Part shown: positions 45,658 through 52,255 of the stretch, one piece after another
How the letters are laid out: every line of letters begins with the position of its first letter
How positions within the stretch are numbered: position 1 is the stretch's first letter
Assembly: GCA_025846845.1 (NCBI GenBank)
Contig: JAOYTL010000001.1
Coordinates: 372,001 to 436,000, forward strand
Origin: Alloboseaceae bacterium BT-24-1
Lineage (GTDB): Bacteria > Pseudomonadota > Alphaproteobacteria > Rhizobiales > Beijerinckiaceae
DNA: 64,000 nt
Reading direction: 5' to 3'
Translations under genes and position numbers: made by a program
The notes under the pieces: generated by a model
What the model saw: only the letters and a program-made list of their open reading frames with translations
What the model was told of the DNA's origin: nothing
The model's database searches: none

Positions 45658-45876
45658 ATGAGCCATCTTGGCAAGGCCGAGCGCGAGATCCGCAGGATCG
45701 CCTATGCGCTCTGGATGGAGCAAGGGCAGCCGGAAGGCCGCGATCACGAGCACTGGGAAGCCGCAAAGGCGATCTGGAACTTCCGCAACCGCACCGAAGA
45801 GACTGTGGACACCGGCGCGGAGGACGAGCTCAAGGGCGAGCGCGCCCGCCGACGCGAGCAGGAATGGCTGTCCTGA
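45658..45876 (+). CDS. DUF2934 family protein
   Basis: 72 residues from ATG 45658, which has a strong CAGGAGGACGAG site; the open frame upstream to 45466 is not family-like. DUF2934 core: REIRRIAYALWMEQGQPEGR, then DHEHWEAAKAIWNFR and a charged tail. The domain is a short helix-turn structure common in Hyphomicrobiales stress regulons; its molecular function is unknown. An EcfG-like promoter precedes it. Confidence 0.88.
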   Translation: MSHLGKAEREIRRIAYALWMEQGQPEGRDHEHWEAAKAIWNFRNRTEETVDTGAEDELKGERARRREQEWLS

Positions 45877-46019
45877 CGATGTCTTGTAGGGCCTTGGCTC
45901 GCCGCAGCCCTGCCATTCCCCATCAGCATGATCGCAGCCGAAGACAAGCGGCCGCGCGGCTCCCACATTGTGGCTGAGGCGGCTTCCTTTTCTGCCAGCC
46001 GCGCCGATGGGGAGCAGCT

Positions 46020-46316
46020 ATGACGCAGCATGTGGAAGCCAGCCGGATCGAAGTCGTCGAACGGCCGGAGACCGGACGGTTTGAGCTCGACTTTGCGGGT
46101 GGACAGGCCTTCGCTCTCTATCGCAGCGACGGCGACAGGATCATCGTGACGCATACCGAGGTGCCGCCGGCCTTCAACGGGCGCGGCCTCGGCTCGCAAT
46201 TGGCCGAAGGCATCTTCCGGATCGCGCGCGCCAGTGGACGGCGCGTCGTGCCGCGCTGCTCCTTCGTCGCCGCCTGGGCGCGTCGCCATCCCGACTATGG
46301 CGACGTCCTGGCCTAG
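46020..46316 (+). CDS. GNAT-fold N-acetyltransferase-like protein (YjdJ type)
   Basis: 98 residues, with GGGGAGCAGCT upstream. Short GCN5-related domain of the YjdJ/NATD1 group: GRFELDFAGGQAFALYRSDG, IVTHTEVPPAFNGRGLGSQL (acetyl-CoA loop of the form Q/R-x-x-G-x-G/A) and RRVVPRCSFVAAWARRHPDY. Substrate unknown; members of this group are thought to acetylate small amines. The 143 bases upstream contain no gene and no clear promoter motif. Confidence 0.87.
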   Translation: MTQHVEASRIEVVERPETGRFELDFAGGQAFALYRSDGDRIIVTHTEVPPAFNGRGLGSQLAEGIFRIARASGRRVVPRCSFVAAWARRHPDYGDVLA

Positions 46317-46386
46317 CCTCTCGAACGGTCCTTGCCTTGCCGGCGGCAATCGCGTTTGAAGGTCCTGTTGCAGAACAGGGCCTGCC

Positions 46387-46818
46387 ATGCCGGACGAGCT
46401 CGCCATCACCGATTTTCCGCTGCGGGCGCAGGACAAGCTCCGCTATGGTGACACCGACCGCCAGGGGCACATCAACAACGCGGTGTTCTCGACCTTCCTG
46501 GAAACCGGGCGCGTCGAGCTGATCTACGATCGCGCCCGCCAGTTGGTGGGACCGGGAACGTCCTTCGTCATCGCTCGGCTGGAGATGGATTTCCTGTCAG
46601 AGCTGCTCTGGCCCGGCGACGTCGAGATCGGCACGCGCGTTGCCTCGGTCGGCCGCAGCTCCGTCCGGCTCGAGCAGGCGATCTTCCAGGGCGAGCGCTG
46701 CGTCGCCAGCGGGATCACGGTGATGGTCCAGATGGACGAGGCGACGCGCAAGTCGCTCCCGTTCTCCGACGCGGTGCGAGAACGGCTGCTCGCTTTGATG
46801 CCGCTGAGCGCGGGATAG
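46387..46818 (+). CDS. Acyl-CoA thioesterase, 4-hydroxybenzoyl-CoA thioesterase (hotdog) family
   Basis: 143 residues. Hotdog-fold features: DKLRYGDTDRQGHINNAVFS with the active-site Asp of the YbgC/FcbC type, FLETGRVELIYDRA, and FVIARLEMDFLSELLWPGDV for the beta-sheet core. It hydrolyses acyl-CoA thioesters; chain preference cannot be read from the sequence. It lies alone on the plus strand, 70 bases after the acetyltransferase gene. Confidence 0.92.
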   Translation: MPDELAITDFPLRAQDKLRYGDTDRQGHINNAVFSTFLETGRVELIYDRARQLVGPGTSFVIARLEMDFLSELLWPGDVEIGTRVASVGRSSVRLEQAIFQGERCVASGITVMVQMDEATRKSLPFSDAVRERLLALMPLSAG

Positions 46819-46849
46819 AGATAGCAATCCCACGCGACGGCCTGGCGTT

Positions 46850-46863
46850 CAGGTTACAACCTG
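46850..46863. promoter_or_regulatory. Short palindrome CAGGTTACAACCTG before the DUF898 gene
   Basis: CAGGTT-AC-AACCTG is a perfect 6-2-6 inverted repeat in the 58-base gap between the thioesterase gene and the DUF898 gene, followed by CATAACTTATGG. It may be an operator or overlap the -10 region. No regulator is adjacent. Confidence 0.35.
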
Positions 46864-46876
46864 ACATAACTTATGG

Positions 46877-48169
46877 TTGCATGCCCCAACGTCGTCGGTG
46901 AAAGTGGCAGGCGGGGGCTCGCCAAGCGGCCCGATTCTGTCGCCGGAGCTGCTGCGGGCCATGCATCAAGCTGTTGCCAACCCGGTGCCGCCGGCTGACC
47001 AGGTCGCGTTTTCGGGCGACCGCCCGGTTTTCCGCAAGCTGGTGACGCGCGGCGCCCTGCTGGAGCTCGTCACTTTCGGCTTCTATCGCTTCTGGCTGGC
47101 GACCGATATCCGCCGCCATCTCTGGTCGCACACCTCTGTCGGCGGCGATCCCGCCGAATATACCGGGCGGGCGAAGGAGCTGCTGATCGGTTTCCTGATT
47201 GCGCTGGCGATCCTGGTGCCGGTCTATCTGGTCTATTTCCTGATCGGCCTCGAAGCCGAGAGATGGCAGGCCTTCGCCAGCGTCCCTCTCTTCGTGTTCT
47301 TCTATCTGTTCACCGAGTTCGCGCGCTATCGGGCGCGCCGTTACCGCCTGACCCGCACGCTCTGGCGCGGCCTGCGCTTCTCCATGGGCGGCTCCGGCTG
47401 GAGCTATAGCTGGCGCTCCGGCCTGTGGTGGCTGCTGGTCATCCTCTCGCTCGGCCTCGCTCTGCCCTGGCGGCTGGCCGCGCTCGAACGCTTCAAGATG
47501 CGCCACACCGCCTATGGGAGCCTGCAAGGGCGCTTCGAGGGTACGGGCGGCGAGTTGTTCAAGCGGGCCTGGGGGCTTTGGCTCGCGGCCCTGCTTGCCA
47601 TGGCGATCGTCGTCGCGATCCCGATCATTGCTCCGCCCGCCAGTCGGGCGGACGTCTTCCTGCCGCTCATCTTGATCGTAGCCTTCCTCCTTATCTCGCC
47701 CTTTGTTTATGCCGGCTTCAAAGCGATCGAATGGCGCTGGTGGGTGTCCGGGCTGCGCTTCGGCGACGTTCGGTTCGAATCCCAACTCGCAGCCGACGGG
47801 CTGAACGGCTGCTATTGGAAAGTGATCGGCTGGACGCTCTTGTTCCTGATTCTGTTCGTGCTCTGGTGCATCGGGGCGTTTTTGCTCGTTTCCCCGCTCA
47901 TCGCGGCAGGTGAAACCGCTCAACAGCGCGTCCTCACCGCATCTCAGCATCCTGCGATGCTGGCGATCTTCGTCATCGGCTATCTGCTCGCCGCCATCGC
48001 GTTCAGTGCGGTCGTACGAATTTATCTCAACCGTGATGTCTGGAGGCTCGTCGCGCAAAGCACCGTGGTCCATAACCTCGCAGCCGCCGCCGACGTCGCA
48101 GGCCAAGGCGAGGTGGTTGGCGCTGTCGGCGAAGGCCTCGCCGACGGGCTGGATGTCGCCGGCTTCTGA
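46877..48169 (+). CDS. DUF898 (YjgN-like) integral membrane protein
   Basis: Up to 430 residues. No ATG with a good ribosome-binding site precedes the conserved region: TTG 46877, GTG 46898 and ATG 46961 are possible starts, and the N-terminus is therefore uncertain. DUF898 repeats are visible twice, each with a VFRKLVTRGALLELVTFGFY-type GELFKRAWGLWLAALL helix and RYRLTRTLWRGLRFSMGGSG / RWWVSGLRFGDVRFESQLAA signatures. About seven hydrophobic segments. Function unknown; the family is typically encoded next to M48 peptidases, as here, which suggests a shared membrane-quality or envelope role. Confidence 0.87.
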   Translation: MHAPTSSVKVAGGGSPSGPILSPELLRAMHQAVANPVPPADQVAFSGDRPVFRKLVTRGALLELVTFGFYRFWLATDIRRHLWSHTSVGGDPAEYTGRAKELLIGFLIALAILVPVYLVYFLIGLEAERWQAFASVPLFVFFYLFTEFARYRARRYRLTRTLWRGLRFSMGGSGWSYSWRSGLWWLLVILSLGLALPWRLAALERFKMRHTAYGSLQGRFEGTGGELFKRAWGLWLAALLAMAIVVAIPIIAPPASRADVFLPLILIVAFLLISPFVYAGFKAIEWRWWVSGLRFGDVRFESQLAADGLNGCYWKVIGWTLLFLILFVLWCIGAFLLVSPLIAAGETAQQRVLTASQHPAMLAIFVIGYLLAAIAFSAVVRIYLNRDVWRLVAQSTVVHNLAAAADVAGQGEVVGAVGEGLADGLDVAGF

Positions 48170-48188
48170 GCGCGGAGTCCTCCCTGCG

Positions 48189-49268
48189 ATGAGCTCGACC
48201 GGCGATGGCGCCCACCCTGCTATCTACTATGACGGGATCTCCAGCCGCCGGCGGCAGGTCGAGCTGCGCCTCGGCCCGCAGCTCGACATCGTCGACCACG
48301 GTATCGTGCTGGCGACGTGGCGCTATGACGATATCCGCCGCGTCGACGGCAGCCGTGGCCTGAGACTGACTTCGGTATCATCAGCGACGCAGGCCCGGCT
48401 GGAGATCGAGGACGAGGCCGCACAGCGCCTGCTCACTGCGCGCTGCACCGCGCTCGATCACGGCCGCGGCGGTGGCCAGGCGCTGAGGATCGTCGCGTGG
48501 TCGCTGGCCGCTGCCGCATCCATCGTCTTGATGACGCTCTACGGCATCCCGCTGGTCGCCGACCGGCTTGCTGCGATCGTTCCGGTCTCGGTTGAAAAGC
48601 GCCTCGGCGACGCGGTCGACAAGCAGGTGCGGGCCCTGATGGGCGGCAAAAGCTGCACAGGCGCCGAGGGCCAGCGCGCCTTCACAAAAATGGTCGAGGC
48701 GCTGAAGACGGCCGGCGGCAGCGCCATCCCGCTCGAAGCGCAGGTGCTGTCCTCGCCCATCCCGAATGCCGTCGCCTTGCCGGGCGGGCGGATCTATCTG
48801 TTCGAGGGGTTGCTCAGCCGGGCGCGCGATCCGGATGAGGTCGCCGGGGTGATCGCGCATGAGATCGGCCATGCCGAGCATCGCGATGGGTTGCGCGGCG
48901 TCATCCGCACCGGCGGCACCTCCTTTCTGTTCGGGCTGCTCTTCGGCGACATCACCGGCAGCGGCGCGGTGATCTTCGCCTCGCGCACATTGCTCGACGC
49001 CTCGTATTCACGCGAGGCCGAGACGGCCGCCGACGACTTCGCGATCAGGGCGATGACGCGGCTCGGCCGATCGCCGGCGCCGCTCGGCGAGTTCCTGGTC
49101 CGCATCACCGGCAATGGTGGCAAGACGACGATCATCGACAGCCACCCGGTCAGCAGCGAAAGGCTGGAGCGGATGAAGCGGGCCGTGCCCGAGACGATAG
49201 GACCGCCGATCCTCACCGACGCAGAATGGCAGGCGCTCCGGCGCGTCTGTGCGACCGAGGGACCCTGA
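48189..49268 (+). CDS. M48-family zinc metallopeptidase (HtpX/OMA1-like)
   Basis: 359 residues from ATG 48189, 19 bases after the DUF898 stop. An N-terminal soluble region (residues 1-100) is followed by one hydrophobic segment (IVAWSLAAAASIVLMTLYGI) and the peptidase domain: PIPNAVALPGGRIYLFEGLL, the zinc motif HEIGHAEH within VAGVIAHEIGHAEHRDGL, and the third ligand Glu in SREAETAADDFAIRAM. A membrane-anchored protease of the COG0501 group, with the catalytic domain probably periplasmic. Forms a two-gene unit with the DUF898 protein and is followed by a strong terminator. Confidence 0.93.
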   Translation: MSSTGDGAHPAIYYDGISSRRRQVELRLGPQLDIVDHGIVLATWRYDDIRRVDGSRGLRLTSVSSATQARLEIEDEAAQRLLTARCTALDHGRGGGQALRIVAWSLAAAASIVLMTLYGIPLVADRLAAIVPVSVEKRLGDAVDKQVRALMGGKSCTGAEGQRAFTKMVEALKTAGGSAIPLEAQVLSSPIPNAVALPGGRIYLFEGLLSRARDPDEVAGVIAHEIGHAEHRDGLRGVIRTGGTSFLFGLLFGDITGSGAVIFASRTLLDASYSREAETAADDFAIRAMTRLGRSPAPLGEFLVRITGNGGKTTIIDSHPVSSERLERMKRAVPETIGPPILTDAEWQALRRVCATEGP

Positions 49269-49316
49269 GAAGTTCCGCGTTTCTCCGAATCGCGAAACTT
49301 CTCTAAGCTTTTGTTT
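49267..49316 (+). terminator. Rho-independent terminator after the M48 peptidase gene
   Basis: GAGAAGTTCCGCG (49267-49279) pairs with CGCGAAACTTCTC (49291-49303), 13-bp arms with one mismatch. A T-rich tract TTTTGTTTT (49308-49316) follows after TAAGC. The stem begins inside the stop codon of the peptidase gene. It lies between convergent genes. Confidence 0.85.
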
Positions 49317-49320
49317 TAAC

Positions 49321-49363
49321 GCATTTTTTCACGCGAACCGGTATCCACTTCGCTTTCAAATGC
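49321..49363. repeat. Rhizobial-type palindromic intergenic repeat
   Basis: A 43-base element bounded by GCATTT (49321-49326) and AAATGC (49358-49363), containing CACGCGAACCGGTATCCACT. Its form (inverted GCATTT/AAATGC ends around an ACCGG core) is that of a repeat family I recall as scattered in many Hyphomicrobiales intergenic regions. It sits between the terminator and the end of the GFA gene. Only one copy was seen in this window. Confidence 0.55.
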
Positions 49364-49364
49364 T

Positions 49365-49808
49365 CTAGCTGCCCTCCTCCGGCCAGCCGACCAGCTCGGT
49401 CGGTGTCCAGCGCGCTCTTCGGCGCTCGCGTCGGCCCTCCAGCGCTTCGCCACTGAAATCCCGCGGCTCGGCCGGTTTGATGAAGCGGGCGCGGTCGTCG
49501 AGCGCATCGATGCTGATCGTGGTCCAGGCCTTGCCGTCCTCGACCATCAGCATGACGAGATAGACGCCGCAACGATTGCAGAGAACGACTGTGGAAGCCG
49601 CGAGGCCGAAACGGTAGCGCTGCAGATAAGCCGGCTCATAGACGACGAGGCGGGCCGCCGCTCCTGGGTCCGACACCGTTCGGGCATTGTGCTTGCGGCA
49701 GAACGAGCATTGGCAGGCGCCAATGACCTCGTCCTCAGGTGGTCGCGGCAGCGTGAGTTCGAGGCCGATTGCGCCGCAATGACAGCCGCCGTTCAATCGA
49801 TGCGCCAT
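49365..49808 (-). CDS. GFA-family (glutathione-dependent formaldehyde-activating/CENP-V) protein
   Basis: 147 residues. Zinc-binding cysteines in the family order: GGCHCGAIGLELTLPRP, GACQCSFCRKHNARTVSDPG and VVLCNRCGVYLVMLM, giving C-x-C, C-x-C-x-x-C and C-x-x-C. The S-formylglutathione-forming activity of the founding Gfa enzyme has been questioned, so the function of such proteins remains uncertain. Single gene, convergent with the M48 gene, divergent from the small stress-type ORF. Confidence 0.93.
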   Translation of the reverse strand: MAHRLNGGCHCGAIGLELTLPRPPEDEVIGACQCSFCRKHNARTVSDPGAAARLVVYEPAYLQRYRFGLAASTVVLCNRCGVYLVMLMVEDGKAWTTISIDALDDRARFIKPAEPRDFSGEALEGRRERRRARWTPTELVGWPEEGS

Positions 49809-49903
49809 ACCAGCCCTCCCGTCTGAAACTCGTCACATAACAGACATTGTGGTCATGCGATGATCCTATCAACACAAGTCATTTGATGCCGCATCGAATC
49901 AGG

Positions 49904-49928
49904 GGAACGGAATAACCCCCGCCGCGTT
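49904..49928 (+). promoter_or_regulatory. EcfG-type general stress promoter
   Basis: GGAAC (49904-49908), exactly 16 bases, CGTT (49925-49928). This fits the EcfG consensus GGAAC-N16/17-CGTT of the alphaproteobacterial general stress response. The downstream small ORF starts 25 bases further with a good ribosome-binding site, a natural leader length. The preceding 95 bases to the GFA gene are otherwise empty. Confidence 0.7.
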
Positions 49929-49953
49929 CGAGCCCAACATGCGGGAGGACATC

Positions 49954-50115
49954 ATGAACACCCTTGTTGCGGCCTCGGCGCTGTTCCTTGCTGGAGGCCT
50001 TTCAACCGTGACCATGGGGGCCGTGCCCCTGCAGGGTGTTCTCAACGATTTCTTCTGGGCCGGCCTCGCGCTTGCCGCCTTCATCACGACGGCCGGGCTC
50101 GAAGCGTCGAGCTGA
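49954..50115 (+). CDS. Small membrane protein, probably stress-induced
   Basis: A 53-residue ORF from ATG 49954 with GCGGGAGGACATC upstream (GGGAGG, spacing 6). Two hydrophobic stretches are visible: residues 4-25 (LVAASALFLAGGLSTVTMGA) and 33-51 (DFFWAGLALAAFITTAGLEA). It is too short for a family call and I do not recognise it. The EcfG-type promoter directly upstream and the good translation signals are the reasons to believe it is a gene. Confidence 0.65.
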   Translation: MNTLVAASALFLAGGLSTVTMGAVPLQGVLNDFFWAGLALAAFITTAGLEASS

Positions 50116-50238
50116 TTGCCGGCCGCCAAGGCAAGATCCCGGTCTGCGCGCCCGATACTTTGGTCTGGACGGCCCCGAGGCGTGCATGGCGCGCCATTCG
50201 CGCTATGGTTGCGGCGCATTCAGGCGAGGGCCGACGAC

Positions 50239-51957
50239 ATGGCAACCGAAGCGCATGTGCTTTTCGATGCGACTTTGCCGACCATCAAGGACATCAACGC
50301 CGAGCTGAGATTGCTCGGATTCCCCGTCAGGCTTCAATACGGATCAGGCACTCTCGCGGATCATAGCGGCTTCCTATCCGCAATGCTGCGGCGCCAGCGA
50401 TCCGGCTTCGAATTCGATGTCCGCAGCGGCCCCGATGTCGCTGACGATCTTGAACCGCCAGAATCTGCCAAGGCGTTCTCGTGCGGTGTCAGCCTGCGTT
50501 GGGCGAGCGATGAGGATGAAGCCATTGTCGGTCTCTGCATCGCTGCGGCCTTGGCCAAGCTGACGAAAGGCATCGTCCTCGAAGAGGGGTTGGGTGAGTG
50601 GCAGAACGCTCGCAAAGCCGTTGACTATGCCAAGCAACATCTCAAGGCGATGGGCATAAGGGGCAGTCCGGCCGAACCGGGAACGCGCCCGGCGGACATC
50701 AAGCGCTATCTGAAAAGCCTTCTGGCCGAGCGAGACGATCTCATTCTTGTCGGTCGGCGTCTTTTGATCCGTCCCGTGCGCCACATTCTGAGAGGAGCAT
50801 TCTTCGAGTCAACGGGCGGGCGGACGCGCTTTCGGATCTGGCCCTACCTCCACCCTCTCTATGGGCACCCTGAATCTACTGGTTGCGAGGAACCAATTCA
50901 CGGATCGCTTTGGGACGTCACGGCAGCGCATTTCATACCACTGCTGCATGATGCGCTGCTTCATGACGTGTTCGCGGACCTCGGGCGGGTCACTACGCTG
51001 CCAAGGCTGGCCAGCCGATTGGAAGCCGATCGGCAAAGGGTAACCGCGTGTGTGACCGCCCTCGTGCTGTCGGGACGGCACGGGGCCGCCAGCACGTTTT
51101 TGGACAGTATCGCGGCGAGAGATCCCACTTGGGATCCTTGGCTGATCAAGGATCGGCAATTCCTCGAACGAGACATAAATGCGGTCTGTGCCGAATTCCA
51201 TGAACGGGAGGAGCGGACGGTCCAAGCGCTCAAGATTGGGGCAATATGGGAACCGTCGCCCTTTCCAGCCGAGTTACCGGAACACGAGCGCGAAAGCGCC
51301 GCCGAACCGCAATTCGATGCGGGCCAATGGCCGGTGACGCCGGAGGGCCTGTTGGCGCCGTTGCCCGAGCAACCTGGCGAGCTCAGGTTCAGCAAGGACT
51401 ATATCTTTCGCCTTGCCGTTCCCCTCTTGCTGGAACCCATGACGATCGACGCTGGACGGCGGGCTTACCAGGCCAACGAACGGTTGATTGCGGCGCAGCG
51501 TCTGCCTGACGGGAAGCTTCTGCTCAGCATTATGCGTCCTCAGCGCGCGCATCAGAGCTGGATCGACCAGGCGTCGCCCGAGTTGGATCCGATCGGGGTC
51601 GATACGCGCCTGCTTCTTTATGGCAGCGAGCGCCTCGCTGAAATCTGGCTCAGCCGTCGATCATTGTCTGTGGAGCCACTTTCAATCCATTCGATCGAAA
51701 TCCGGACGAAGGACCGCCGTCACAGCATCTGGCACTGCAACTTCGCATATGAGCAGGCCTCTGCGACAGTGTTCGACTATCGCAACGGACCGAGAGGTGG
51801 GGGCACGTCCGAGCTTCCACCGGAGCTCTGTGCGGCACTAATGCTCGCCCATCCCGTGCCAGGCGCGTCCGATGATGCCTTGCATCGGGTGCGACAGCTC
51901 CTCGACGGCATGGGATACGGCGCGCTCGATCTCGATCTGCCGTTCGAAAGATCCTGA
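50239..51957 (+). CDS. Protein of unknown family, 572 residues
   Basis: From ATG 50239 (the frame is open to 50116 but ends in noise; MATEAHVLFDATLPTIKD is the likely start). I do not recognise any domain. The N-terminal 140 residues (KDINAELRLLGFPVRLQYGS, FSCGVSLRWASDEDEAIVGL, IVLEEGLGEWQNARKAVDYA) look like a compact alpha/beta unit. The middle is mixed and rich in Trp, Arg and His; the end (LFDYR-like TVFDYRNGPRGGGTSELPPE, LLDGMGYGALDLDLPFERS) is acidic. No signal peptide or membrane segment. Two 60-base lines counted by hand gave 62% and 55% GC, lower than the neighbours, so it may be horizontally acquired. Surrounded by the small stress-type ORF and the kdp locus. Confidence 0.8.
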   Translation: MATEAHVLFDATLPTIKDINAELRLLGFPVRLQYGSGTLADHSGFLSAMLRRQRSGFEFDVRSGPDVADDLEPPESAKAFSCGVSLRWASDEDEAIVGLCIAAALAKLTKGIVLEEGLGEWQNARKAVDYAKQHLKAMGIRGSPAEPGTRPADIKRYLKSLLAERDDLILVGRRLLIRPVRHILRGAFFESTGGRTRFRIWPYLHPLYGHPESTGCEEPIHGSLWDVTAAHFIPLLHDALLHDVFADLGRVTTLPRLASRLEADRQRVTACVTALVLSGRHGAASTFLDSIAARDPTWDPWLIKDRQFLERDINAVCAEFHEREERTVQALKIGAIWEPSPFPAELPEHERESAAEPQFDAGQWPVTPEGLLAPLPEQPGELRFSKDYIFRLAVPLLLEPMTIDAGRRAYQANERLIAAQRLPDGKLLLSIMRPQRAHQSWIDQASPELDPIGVDTRLLLYGSERLAEIWLSRRSLSVEPLSIHSIEIRTKDRRHSIWHCNFAYEQASATVFDYRNGPRGGGTSELPPELCAALMLAHPVPGASDDALHRVRQLLDGMGYGALDLDLPFERS

Positions 51958-52055
51958 TCTTTATGCCGCCCTTATGCTCGCGCCTGCCCTTCCCGCTCGA
52001 CCGTTTAGCAGCTGCGGCACCACATCTCCGGTCTGAACCAGGCTGGAGATCTGTC

Positions 52056-52139
52056 ATGGCCGATATCGTCTTTCTCGCGCTCGGAGCCGGGGCCTTCGCG
52101 CTCTTCGGCTGGTACGCAGCGCTGCTGCGCAAGGTCTGA
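52056..52139 (+). CDS. 27-residue hydrophobic ORF leading the kdp operon
   Basis: ATG 52056 with GGAGATCTGTC upstream. A single hydrophobic helix (VFLALGAGAFALFGWYAALL) with a short basic end. Equally tiny ORFs stand before kdpF in many alphaproteobacterial kdp loci. It ends 5 bases before the kdpF ATG. It is likely translated and may be an accessory subunit; no function is established that I can name. An inverted repeat ATCTCC (52024-52029)/GGAGAT (52045-52050) precedes it and its right arm overlaps the ribosome-binding site. Confidence 0.6.
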   Translation: MADIVFLALGAGAFALFGWYAALLRKV

Positions 52140-52144
52140 CCGTC

Positions 52145-52231
52145 ATGGGCCTGACCTTGCTTTATGCCGCCGCGGCCCTCGGGCTCGCGATTTACATGGT
52201 CGCCGCGCTGCTGCGCCCCGACCGCTTCTGA
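52145..52231 (+). CDS. kdpF: KdpF, small subunit of the K+-transporting ATPase
   Basis: 28 residues, one transmembrane helix: LLYAAAALGLAIYMVAALLR followed by PDRF. This L-R-P-(D/E)-R-F ending is characteristic of KdpF, a lipid-like stabiliser of the KdpABC complex. It lies 24 bases before kdpA with AAGAAGGAGACC as the kdpA ribosome-binding site. Confidence 0.88.
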   Translation: MGLTLLYAAAALGLAIYMVAALLRPDRF

Positions 52232-52255
52232 ACAACAAGAAGAAGGAGACCTCGC

